DNA of 6,400 bases from Thermogutta sp. (GTDB lineage: Bacteria > Planctomycetota > Planctomycetia > Pirellulales > Thermoguttaceae), in contig NZ_JACIYL010000198.1 of assembly GCF_014359955.1 (NCBI RefSeq), positions 1-6,400 on the forward strand, read 5' to 3'. Within the stretch, counting starts at the first letter, position 1, and each line of letters opens with the position of its first letter. The notes beneath the pieces are model-generated. The model saw only the letters and a list, made by a program, of their open reading frames with translations. It did no database searches and had not been told where the DNA came from. Below, piece after piece: positions 1-5,680 of this stretch. The position numbers were made by a program, and so were the translations under genes.

Positions 1-190
1 GACGCCGTCGCCGTGATGCTCAACGTCTTCGTCGCATGATCATAACTCACACTCTGCGACCCACCAATCGTCAACTGCACATTCACCCCGTTAAATTCCT
101 CCCCCTTCACCTTCGCCGTTATCTGGATCGCATTGTTCGTCCCCGCAGGATCCAATACCCCACTCGCCGCCTCCCACTGCCGAGTGCCAA
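1..190 (-). repeat. Second copy of the module start, shared with 3531-3720
   Basis: These 190 bases match 3531-3720 with about 10 mismatches by eye; the first 60 bases are identical. Beyond 190 the two copies diverge sharply (gacgcacttc against gcttgacctc). The copy lies inside the partial flagellin and shows that it carries the same G-rich-codon module as its neighbour. Confidence 0.85.
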
Positions 191-1094
191 GACGCACTTC
201 CAGCACCGCCGGACTGCTTCCACTGGCAGGCGTGAAGTTGACCGTCGTCGCAGCCGTGGCGCTCTTGGTGTACTTGACTCTGACATTGCCCGCCGCTTCA
301 CCCGCCTGATTCGCGGTGATGATCACGTCGTTGTTTGCACCCACACTCGACGCGACAACAGTCCCGGCAGTAGCCTCCTTCTGTACCTCTGCAATGACTC
401 CCGTAGCGTCGGACACGAGATTGATCGCTTTGGCCATGTCCTCGACGGAGCTTCCCGCCGCAAACGTGAATGCCTCGAAACCCTGTTTTCCACCGATTTC
501 CAGAACGACGTCGTCGGCCACAGCCCCGAACGCATAACGCAATTCCGCCCGGCTGGCCTGTTTGACGACAGTCACGTTGACGCCGATCTCGTTGTTATTG
601 CCGAAGTTCGCCTGATCAATTTGCAGGTCGCGAATGGCTGAACTGTCCACCCCTTCTGTAACAAAATCGAGGCTACCGTCCAGCAACCGCCGTCCCTGGA
701 ATTGCGTCACCTGCGCTATCCGGTCGATCGCTTCCAGTGAAGAGTCGATCTGAAGCTGATTCGCTGCGATCTGCTCTGCGCTCAATGCGCCCTTGTTGGC
801 CGCCTCGGAAACCAATCCCCGGATGTCGTTGAGCAGTTGGCTGACCTGGCCCAGGGCACTGTCGGCCGTGGCGATCATCTGGCTGGCCCGCTGGCTGTTC
901 ACAATCGCCCGCTGGATGCTCGTAATATCGCTGCGAAGAGTTTCACTGGCGATCAAACCCGCGGGGTCGTCCTTCCCTGAGTTGATCCGCAAACCGGTGC
1001 TCAGGCGGGTCAGGGCTTCCTGCAATTGAGCCTGAGAACGAGCCAAGGTCTTCTGGGCCGTCAACGAGCTGATGTTCGTATTAATCCGGGTCAT
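1..1094 (-). CDS. Flagellin, partial (C-terminus beyond the left edge)
   Basis: This is a filament subunit, exported through the flagellar type III apparatus and polymerised outside the cell. The 364 visible residues start MTRINTNISS and contain the conserved flagellin N-terminal D0/D1 helices (about residues 4-141, with LRINSGKDDPAG at 35-46). A Flagellin_IN-type segment follows at about 213-262 (GSSVEDMAKAINLVSDATGV). From about residue 303 the protein enters the G-rich-codon repeat module (TNNAIQITAKVKGEEFNGV), which is cut by the window edge. The start at 1094 is supported by family alignment and by AGGAGGAAGGGAG at 1099-1111. The visible part has no cysteine, as is usual for flagellins. 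It aligns with the neighbouring flagellin at a constant offset of 3530 bases with no net gap, so it is a tandem paralogue. It probably has its own promoter, because a terminator separates the two genes. The fliC/hag equivalence is family level only, so no symbol is given. Confidence 0.95.
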   Translation of the reverse strand, partial: MTRINTNISSLTAQKTLARSQAQLQEALTRLSTGLRINSGKDDPAGLIASETLRSDITSIQRAIVNSQRASQMIATADSALGQVSQLLNDIRGLVSEAANKGALSAEQIAANQLQIDSSLEAIDRIAQVTQFQGRRLLDGSLDFVTEGVDSSAIRDLQIDQANFGNNNEIGVNVTVVKQASRAELRYAFGAVADDVVLEIGGKQGFEAFTFAAGSSVEDMAKAINLVSDATGVIAEVQKEATAGTVVASSVGANNDVIITANQAGEAAGNVRVKYTKSATAATTVNFTPASGSSPAVLEVRLGTRQWEAASGVLDPAGTNNAIQITAKVKGEEFNGVNVQLTIGGSQSVSYDHATKTLSITATA

Positions 1095-1098
1095 GGGA

Positions 1099-1130
1099 CT
1101 CCCTTCCTCCTGACTCCGTCTTTTTTGTCC
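1099..1130 (-). promoter_or_regulatory. GGA-rich ribosome binding region, partial flagellin gene
   Basis: The Shine-Dalgarno AGGAGG (1106-1111) lies 11 nt before the start, with AAGGGAG nearer. Five GGA triplets occur within 31 nt of the minus strand (plus-strand TCC at 1100, 1105, 1108, 1115 and 1128). GGA is the core CsrA recognition triplet and multiple sites are typical of targets, but purine-rich ribosome sites contain GGA by default. Confidence 0.4.
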
Positions 1131-1145
1131 GTCTTGCTATGATCG

Positions 1146-1201
1146 CCTGCCCTTCTATCCAGGGACGTGGTTAACACAAAAGTGTTACCAGATAGGGCAG
1201 G
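1146..1201 (-). other. Two-tier hairpin in the leader of the partial flagellin gene
   Basis: Outer arms CCTGCCC / GGGCAGG (1146-1152 with 1195-1201) are followed by TATC / GATA (1156-1159 with 1191-1194), with a 3-nt bulge between. The inner stem is TGG plus TAACAC / GTGTTA plus CCA (1168-1190), with one bulged base and a 4-nt loop. The structure ends 51 nt before the start codon, a position similar to the hairpin in front of the other flagellin, although the sequences differ. Confidence 0.6.
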
Positions 1202-1322
1202 AATTGCTCCCTCAACCTTCTGAGTGGCCCTCTTTCGCTTTTATCGAAAAGATGAGTTAAAGGGGTTGAAGCCAATTCTCCAAAACGCGCAGTTTTTCCG
1301 TTGGTGTGAAGCCGACCGACAA

Positions 1323-1349
1323 CAATCTGGCAAAATCAACGAAACTTTA
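1323..1349 (-). promoter_or_regulatory. Candidate sigma-28 (FliA-type) promoter of the partial flagellin gene
   Basis: The minus strand has TAAAGTTT (1349-1342), identical to the sigma-28 -35 consensus as I know it from enteric bacteria, then 10 nt, then GCCAGATTG (1331-1323), close to GCCGATAA with one inserted base. Initiation near 1315 would give a leader of about 220 nt. It sits between the upstream terminator and the flagellin start. A second, weaker -10-like TTCGATAA lies at 1241-1248. The match is to a consensus from distant bacteria. Confidence 0.45.
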
Positions 1350-1419
1350 ACGGCCAACGTTGACAAACCGGACTTGCAGAGAGGACAGTCGATGTGCACG
1401 TTGCCTGTGCGCAAGTAAA

Positions 1420-1447
1420 CACGGCCGATCTGAACTGATCGGCCGTG
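1420..1447 (-). terminator. Probable intrinsic terminator of the complete flagellin gene
   Basis: A perfect 11-bp stem, CACGGCCGATC / GATCGGCCGTG, encloses a 6-nt loop. On the minus strand it is followed by GTTTACTTGCG, which is only modestly T-rich. It lies about 60 nt past the flagellin stop at 1508. The stem is strong; the weak U-tract lowers certainty about termination efficiency. Confidence 0.7.
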
Positions 1448-1463
1448 CTCCTCTTCGCGTTCC

Positions 1464-1488
1464 CTCTCTCGCGTCAACCGTGAGAGAG
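1464..1488 (-). other. Hairpin in the 3' untranslated region of the complete flagellin gene
   Basis: CTCTCTC pairs with GAGAGAG (7 bp). On the minus strand an A-C mismatch and two more CG pairs follow, around a 5-nt loop. It lies 20 nt after the stop codon and precedes the terminator hairpin at 1420-1447. There is no T-tract after it, so it may act as a 3'-end stabiliser or processing site rather than a terminator. Confidence 0.5.
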
Positions 1489-1507
1489 TTTGTCTATTTC
1501 ACCCGAA

Positions 1508-4500
1508 TTACCGCAGCAGAGCGAGTACCGCCTGCGGGTTCTGGTTCGCGATGGCCAGCACCGACGTACCCGACTGCACCAGAATTTGAGCACGGGTGAG
1601 TTTCGCGCTTTCCGCCGCGAAGTCGGCATCGCGGATATCACTTTCCGCCGCCGTCAGATTCTCCAGCGTGTCGTTCAGGGCGCTGATGTTCGTTTCCAGA
1701 GTGGTTCGCTGGAACGCACCCAACCGACCCCGGAGAGTTGTGATTTGCGAGATCACTTCATCCACGACCGCGGCTGCGCCGATTGGATCGTTCGCCAGCG
1801 ACTTGGCCCCACCGGACCGGAGCTCGTTGAGCCGACCGCGAGCACCGCCCAGCTTGGCTGTGTTGACGCTTCGAATTCCGATACGCGCCTGTTGATTGGA
1901 CACCACGTCTAGACCGAGCTGGAACAGCGCACCGCCACCCACAATGGAGAACGAGGTCTTGGTACCAGCCGCGGCGTTCGGATCGATAGTGAAGGTTAAA
2001 TCCAGCGAGGCCGTATTAATCGAGGCGGTCACGCCTGAGGTCACAGCGAGGTAGCCGTTGACCCGAACCTGGGCATCGGCACCAACCGCCCGATCCGCGA
2101 CCTTCCCACTGGCGTCTGTGGTCACAAACGTACCGCTGAGCGCCTTCACTGAGACGAAGGCCTGGCTCCCGTAGTCGGTCGCTTCAAAGGTGAGGCCGAC
2201 ATTTTCAGCATCGCTGTTACCCACCAAAGCCACGCCGTATTTGGCGCCCACGTCCACGACACCGCCGGAGAGTTCGGCGAAGTCAGAATCGGTGACGGCT
2301 CCGGTGCCATCGCTGCCGGTGGCGAGGCTGGCGGTGAACAACTGGCTGGCCACAGCGTCGTTGTTGATCGCCGCAATCACCTGGTTCGCCGTGCTCACCC
2401 CACTCTCAATCCCCACCGTCAGCGTCTTCGTCGCCGCATCCCAAACCACCGTCTCGTTCCCCGCCGTCGCCGTGTCCTCAAACACCAACCGCACCCCATT
2501 CCAATCCCCTCCCGGCGCCACCGCCGTCAACGTCAACCGCGCATTCGCCCCGTTCACCGCATACGTCGTCCCACTCGCCTGCGCCTCCTGCAACTGCGTC
2601 CCACTCGTCGCAAACTCCAAATCACTCACCGTCGGCGCTAGCTTCCCACTCCCATCACTCCCCGCCACATTGCTCACACTGATCCCCAATCCACTCAATA
2701 ACCCCGCATTCGCCGGATCATTAAAGTAATTAATCAAATCCTGCGCCGTCGTCGTCACTATCCCGTCCGACGTCGTCGCCAAATGCACGATCACCGTCCC
2801 CTCACTCACCACGCCCCCACTCGTCGTCCCCGTCATCGTGGTGCTCAACCCACCACTCCCATCACTCGTCCCAAAATTCTCCGCCCGAAAATACTTCCCC
2901 GCATAACTGTCATTGTTCAACAAATTCACCGCATCCTGCGCCGTAAACCCCCCACTAATGTCCACATTGAACGTCAGCGTCTTGCTCTCCGCATCCCACA
3001 CCACCGTGTTGTCCGTACTGTCATTGAACACAATCTGCACCCCATCATACGCCTCCCCCTTGTACCGCGCCGTAATCCGCAACGTGCTGTTCGGATTCAC
3101 CCCCTGCACAATCGCCGACGAAAATCCCTCCACCCGCGGGTCCGTCGTCAAATCCACACTCAAACTCTCCCCAGGATTCGAAACAAACCGTATCTTCCGA
3201 CTCCCCTCCGGCCCCAAAAACTGCAACCGATTGTTCGCCTCCACACTCCCATAGTACGCATACTCCTGAAATGGACTCACCACCCCATACCCATTGTCCC
3301 CAGGCGCCAAACTCGCCGTCACTACCGCACTCGCCGCCGAACTGTTGATCGCCGACACCACATCATTCGCCGTCGCAATCACATCGCCCCCTGTCACGCC
3401 CCCACTCAACGTCACACTCGCCGCCGCTACCGTCCCACTCCCGTCCGACTCCCCATAATTCGCCGCCGTAAACAACGCCCCCACCGCCGCATCATTGTTG
3501 ATCAAATTCACAATGTCCTGCGCCGTATCCGACGCCGTCGCCGTGATGCTCAACGTCTTCGTCGCATGATCATAACTCACACTCTGCGACCCACCAATCG
3601 TCAACTGCACATTCACCCCATTGAATTCCTCCCCCTTAATCTTCGCCGTAATCTCTATCGCATTGTTCGTCCCCCCAGGATCCAACACCCCACTCGCCGC
3701 CTCCCACTGCCGCGTGCCAAGCTTGACCTCGATGAGTCCCGGTGTGCCGCCGCTGGCGGGTGTGTAGACCACGCTGGTGGTTGCACTACTGTTCTTGGTG
3801 TATTTGACGCGAATGTCACCGGCTGCCTGACCAGCCTGGTTGGCCGTAATGATGACATCGTTATTCGACCCAAAGCTAGAGGCTGTGACCCGACCGGCCG
3901 TCGCTTCCTGATGCACGACCGCGCGAACTCCCAGCGCGTCGGAGACCAGGTTGATTGCCTCGGCCATATCCTCGATGGAGCTCCCCGCTGCGAAGCTGAA
4001 TGCTTCAGCACCGTCTTTTCCGGCGATTTCCAGCACGACGTCGGTGGCCAGGGCGCCGTAGTTGTATGTCAGCTTAGCCTTAGATGCTTGCGAAACGATG
4101 TCCACATTCACGTCGATCTTGGACAGCGATCCGAAGTTGGCCTGATCGATTTGCAGGCTTGTAATCTTCGAGCTGTCCACCCCGGAGGTAATGAAATCGA
4201 AACTGCCGTCGAGGAGCCGCTGTCCCTGGAACTGCGTCACCTTGGCGATTCGGTCGATCGCTTCCAGTGAAGAGTCGATCTGAAGCTGATTTGCTGCGAT
4301 CTGCTCCGCACTCAATGCGCCCTTGTTGGCCGCCTCGGAAACCAATCCCCGGATGTCGTTGAGCAACTGGCTGACCTGGCCCAGGGCACTGTCGGCCGTG
4401 GCAATCATCTGGTTCGCCCGCTGGCTGTTTGTGATAGCCTTCTCAACAGCCGTGATGTCCGCCCGCAGAGCCTCGCTTGCGATCAATCCCGCGGGGTCGT

Positions 4501-4624
4501 CTTTGCCAACGTTGATCCGCAAACCGGTGCTCAGGCGGGTCAGGGCTTCCTGCAATTGAGCCTGAGAACGAGCCAAGGTCTTCTGAGCCGTCAACGAGCT
4601 GATGTTCGTGTTAATCCGGGTCAT
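1508..4624 (-). CDS. Giant flagellin with repeated central modules (1038 aa)
   Basis: Complete filament subunit, about twice the length of enterobacterial FliC (about 495 aa). The N-terminal flagellin domain is at about residues 4-141 and a Flagellin_IN-like segment at 213-262. The C-terminal flagellin domain is at about 950-1038 and ends in the typical QILVQSGTSVLAIANQNPQA region followed by LLR. Between them lie roughly 650 residues of outer-domain sequence. Repeat units of about 95 aa occur at about 319-410, 509-605 and 691-789, with half-units at 411-450 and 606-677. The protein has no cysteine and no signal peptide, which fits export by the flagellar type III system. Start 4624 is fixed by family alignment, with AGGAAAAGGG at 4633-4642 as ribosome binding site. 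Residues about 300-740 use GCG/ACG/GTG/GGG/AGT codons, while both ends prefer GCC/ATC/AAC, so the gene is a compositional mosaic. Cotranscription with csrA is unlikely because a terminator lies between them. Confidence 0.97.
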   Translation of the reverse strand: MTRINTNISSLTAQKTLARSQAQLQEALTRLSTGLRINVGKDDPAGLIASEALRADITAVEKAITNSQRANQMIATADSALGQVSQLLNDIRGLVSEAANKGALSAEQIAANQLQIDSSLEAIDRIAKVTQFQGQRLLDGSFDFITSGVDSSKITSLQIDQANFGSLSKIDVNVDIVSQASKAKLTYNYGALATDVVLEIAGKDGAEAFSFAAGSSIEDMAEAINLVSDALGVRAVVHQEATAGRVTASSFGSNNDVIITANQAGQAAGDIRVKYTKNSSATTSVVYTPASGGTPGLIEVKLGTRQWEAASGVLDPGGTNNAIEITAKIKGEEFNGVNVQLTIGGSQSVSYDHATKTLSITATASDTAQDIVNLINNDAAVGALFTAANYGESDGSGTVAAASVTLSGGVTGGDVIATANDVVSAINSSAASAVVTASLAPGDNGYGVVSPFQEYAYYGSVEANNRLQFLGPEGSRKIRFVSNPGESLSVDLTTDPRVEGFSSAIVQGVNPNSTLRITARYKGEAYDGVQIVFNDSTDNTVVWDAESKTLTFNVDISGGFTAQDAVNLLNNDSYAGKYFRAENFGTSDGSGGLSTTMTGTTSGGVVSEGTVIVHLATTSDGIVTTTAQDLINYFNDPANAGLLSGLGISVSNVAGSDGSGKLAPTVSDLEFATSGTQLQEAQASGTTYAVNGANARLTLTAVAPGGDWNGVRLVFEDTATAGNETVVWDAATKTLTVGIESGVSTANQVIAAINNDAVASQLFTASLATGSDGTGAVTDSDFAELSGGVVDVGAKYGVALVGNSDAENVGLTFEATDYGSQAFVSVKALSGTFVTTDASGKVADRAVGADAQVRVNGYLAVTSGVTASINTASLDLTFTIDPNAAAGTKTSFSIVGGGALFQLGLDVVSNQQARIGIRSVNTAKLGGARGRLNELRSGGAKSLANDPIGAAAVVDEVISQITTLRGRLGAFQRTTLETNISALNDTLENLTAAESDIRDADFAAESAKLTRAQILVQSGTSVLAIANQNPQAVLALLR
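2400..3720 (-). repeat. Repeat-module region of the giant flagellin with distinct base composition
   Basis: Protein-level repeats lie at about 3395-3670, 2810-3100 and 2258-2554, with half-copies at 3275-3394 and 2594-2809. The shared pattern is ITA..KG...(N/D)GV, then (W/Y)DA.TKTL, then TA(Q)D/N..(V/I)..(I/L)NND, then SDG(S/T)G and a closing (L)SGGV. The coding strand is G-rich and C-poor: bases 2941-3000 on the plus strand hold 25 C and 8 G by hand count, against 20 C and 17 G at 4321-4380. The compositional edge near 2400 falls inside the last repeat, so composition and repeat borders do not coincide exactly. Confidence 0.8.
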
Positions 4625-4632
4625 GTCTGTTA

Positions 4633-4646
4633 CCCTTTTCCTGTAC
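4633..4646 (-). promoter_or_regulatory. Ribosome binding site with candidate CsrA site, complete flagellin gene
   Basis: The minus strand reads GTACAGGAAAAGGG. AAAGGG is 8 nt from the start codon and serves as Shine-Dalgarno. The preceding GTACAGGA is close to the CsrA SELEX consensus RUACARGGAUGU, lacking one base before GGA. TTAC (4648-4651) and GTAA (4630-4633) flank it and could form a weak 4-bp stem placing GGA in the loop. CsrA binding here would compete with ribosomes. Confidence 0.4.
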
Positions 4647-4683
4647 GTAAGAGGACCAAGCCAAACTCTGTTTCCGAACCGTC

Positions 4684-4753
4684 AGCTCATAACAGGATCA
4701 ACTGGACCGGTTAAGCGCGGGTTTCAAATTCCGGTTTTGATCCCGTATGAGCT
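4684..4753 (-). other. Large three-tier hairpin in the leader of the complete flagellin gene
   Basis: Three nested perfect stems lie in 70 nt: AGCTCATA / TATGAGCT (4684-4691 with 4746-4753), GGATCAA / TTGATCC (4695-4701 with 4737-4743) and ACCGG / CCGGT (4706-4710 with 4731-4735). Small internal loops separate them and the apical loop is 20 nt. The base of the structure ends 59 nt before the start codon. There is no T-tract, so it is not an obvious terminator. A regulatory or stabilising RNA structure in the flagellin leader is the simplest reading; a DNA operator is possible. Confidence 0.65.
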
Positions 4754-4757
4754 CCCC

Positions 4758-4780
4758 TCCACACCAACGTTCAGCGTGGA
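4758..4780 (-). other. Small hairpin in the leader of the complete flagellin gene
   Basis: On the minus strand TCCACGC pairs with GTGTGGA (7 pairs including one G-U) around a 9-nt loop. The plus-strand version has an A-C mismatch, so the stem is best as minus-strand RNA. It lies just upstream of the larger hairpin at 4684-4753 and inside the predicted leader. Confidence 0.45.
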
Positions 4781-4822
4781 AGCCGGATGAACCGTTTCAT
4801 CCATTCACCGCTCTATCGAGGC

Positions 4823-4850
4823 ACATCGACTGGGGCGATCAGGCACTTTA
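4823..4850 (-). promoter_or_regulatory. Candidate sigma-28 (FliA-type) promoter of the complete flagellin gene
   Basis: The minus strand has TAAAGTGC (4850-4843) and then GTCGATGT (4830-4823), resembling TAAA...GCCGATAA with a spacer of 16 nt between TAAA and GTCGAT. It lies about 70 bp past the csrA terminator tract and about 190 nt before the flagellin start, where a separate promoter is needed. It shares the TAAAGT start with the candidate in front of the other flagellin. Confidence 0.4.
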
Positions 4851-4921
4851 GGCAATTTACACCGATCTGCCAAACCCATATCGATTCCTCTTTTGTTCGC
4901 TTCGGCAGGAAAATGTAGGTT

Positions 4922-4971
4922 ACAAAAACGAAACCGGCCACAAGACGTGCGAAGTTTTCGTCTCGTGGCCG
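4922..4971 (-). terminator. Intrinsic terminator of csrA
   Basis: On the minus strand the arm CGGCCACGAGACG (4971-4959) pairs with CGTCTTGTGGCCG (4947-4935) through 13 pairs, one of them G-U, around an 11-nt loop. It is followed by the T-rich GTTTCGTTTTTGTAA (4934-4920). The same position on the plus strand would be an A-C mismatch, so the stem is better as minus-strand RNA. It begins about 30 nt after the csrA stop, which separates csrA from the flagellin transcript. Confidence 0.85.
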
Positions 4972-5001
4972 TAGGATCGGCACAGTCTGTACAACCGTTA
5001 C

Positions 5002-5241
5002 TTACCGGCCGTTCTTTTCTTCCTGTGAGGGCGTGTTCGACTCGGTTTTTGACGGTGTTTGAGCAGCTTTCTGCCTTTTTTCGCGTTGAATAGCCTCGTA
5101 CACCTCGCGACGATGAACACTTACTTCCGGGGGTGCCTCGATGCCTAAACGCACTTTATCCCCGCGAATATCGACCACCGTCACGACGATGTTGTCCCCG
5201 ATGATGATACTCTCGTCGCGCTGGCGAGAAAGGACAAGCAT
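5002..5241 (-). CDS. csrA: Carbon storage / translational regulator CsrA (79 aa)
   Basis: CsrA/RsmA is a small homodimeric RNA-binding protein that binds GGA motifs near ribosome binding sites and alters translation or stability of target mRNAs. The sequence starts MLVLSRQRDESIIIGD, matching the family opening, continues with DIRGDKVRLGIEAP, and ends the core with EVSVHRREVYEAIQREK. The RNA-contact residues known in the family are present: L4 in strand 1, and V42 and R44 in the VSVHR strand. A hydrophilic C-terminal tail of about 22 residues, rich in K, T, S and E, extends past the usual 61-residue length. I chose 5241 over an in-frame ATG at 5286 because the family begins at MLVLSR and AAAGGAG (5248-5254) sits 6 nt before it. 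It lies directly upstream of two flagellin genes on the same strand. In Bacillus, CsrA with FliW represses flagellin translation; no fliW is visible here. The stretch ATACAAAGGAGTGT over its own RBS hints at autoregulation. Confidence 0.96.
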   Translation of the reverse strand: MLVLSRQRDESIIIGDNIVVTVVDIRGDKVRLGIEAPPEVSVHRREVYEAIQREKRQKAAQTPSKTESNTPSQEEKNGR

Positions 5242-5244
5242 CGT

Positions 5245-5258
5245 ACACTCCTTTGTAT
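5245..5258 (-). promoter_or_regulatory. csrA ribosome binding site with possible autoregulatory CsrA motif
   Basis: The minus strand reads ATACAAAGGAGTGT, with AAAGGAG 6 nt from the csrA start. The whole string resembles the CsrA consensus RUACARGGAUGU with one extra A and one extra G. It decides the start at 5241 over 5286. Autoregulation is known for CsrA in other bacteria; here it is an inference. Confidence 0.4.
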
Positions 5259-5631
5259 CATGGTTTGTCCGTCCGAAATGCTCCAACTTTCAAAACACCG
5301 CACCCGCCGACCCCCACACGACTTGCCAGTCAGATACCTCCTCGACCCTGAATATCCTCTGACTTATCGCTTCGGCACAATTCGCAGGTGGGGTGAATGA
5401 CACTTGTTGAGCAACGATTGTATGGAATGTGATGAGCGCATCGAGCGGGCGTACTCTCTTGGGCCGCTCTTTCGCCGCACGATCACTCGCTGCGCGACGG
5501 TCCGAATCCCTTGATAGAGGTCCCCCAGTTTGGATATAAACGGTGAACTTCCGGGGATGCTAAAAAGGCTGGTGCACGTTATCCATCCCCCTTTTGCAAA
5601 GATGACCAAGATGGCATGGGCACAATTTGTT

Positions 5632-5680
5632 GGAGGAGCAATTCATGAATTGTCCCTACCGTCAGCACCGTCCCGGTTGA
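5632..5680 (+). CDS. Possible 11-codon leader ORF with strong ribosome site
   Basis: GGAGGAG at 5632-5638 stands 6 nt before ATG at 5645, the best ribosome site on the plus strand of the window. The frame reads MNCPYRQHRPG and stops at 5678-5680, about 100 nt before the gene starting at 5778. It could be a regulatory leader peptide, a remnant of a frameshifted gene, or chance. It has no family resemblance that I recognise. Confidence 0.3.
5639..5652. promoter_or_regulatory. Perfect 14-bp palindrome, candidate operator
   Basis: CAATTCATGAATTG is its own reverse complement and is centred on the mini-ORF start codon, directly after the GGAGGAG site. With no loop it is unlikely to act as an RNA hairpin; a dimeric DNA-binding protein site is more plausible. 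An alternative inverted repeat, ACAATT (5622-5627) with AATTGT (5648-5653), would place the ribosome site in a loop. Confidence 0.35.

Larger units (their letters stand above)
1095..1507 (-). other. Intergenic region between the two flagellin genes
   Basis: These 413 bases hold, in minus-strand order, the 3' hairpin and terminator of the complete flagellin, the candidate sigma-28 promoter, a structured leader and the GGA-rich ribosome site of the partial flagellin. I see no convincing gene. Short open frames on either strand here lack family features or ribosome sites. Confidence 0.7.

Noticed and set aside
36..641. Plus-strand open frame of 201 codons, with segments similar to the frame at 2783-4270
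   Set aside because: It is the antisense shadow of the paralogous flagellin. Its similarity to the other frame follows from the duplication, not from coding constraint.
2641..2670. Possible G-quadruplex on the flagellin coding strand
   Set aside because: G-runs in the SDGSG-encoding stretch come close, but the fourth run is about 19 nt away, and the runs follow from GGG/AGT codon use.
2783..4270. Long plus-strand open frame of 495 codons
   Set aside because: It is antisense to the flagellin. The C-rich strand of the biased module makes stop codons rare, and the product is a low-complexity string of R, P, H and T.
5242..5286. Upstream start adding 15 residues to CsrA
   Set aside because: CsrA proteins begin at MLxL, and the strong ribosome site lies between the two starts, pointing to 5241.
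5364..5609. Minus-strand open frame of 81 codons upstream of csrA
   Set aside because: No recognisable family, no clear ribosome site, and mixed composition; most likely chance.
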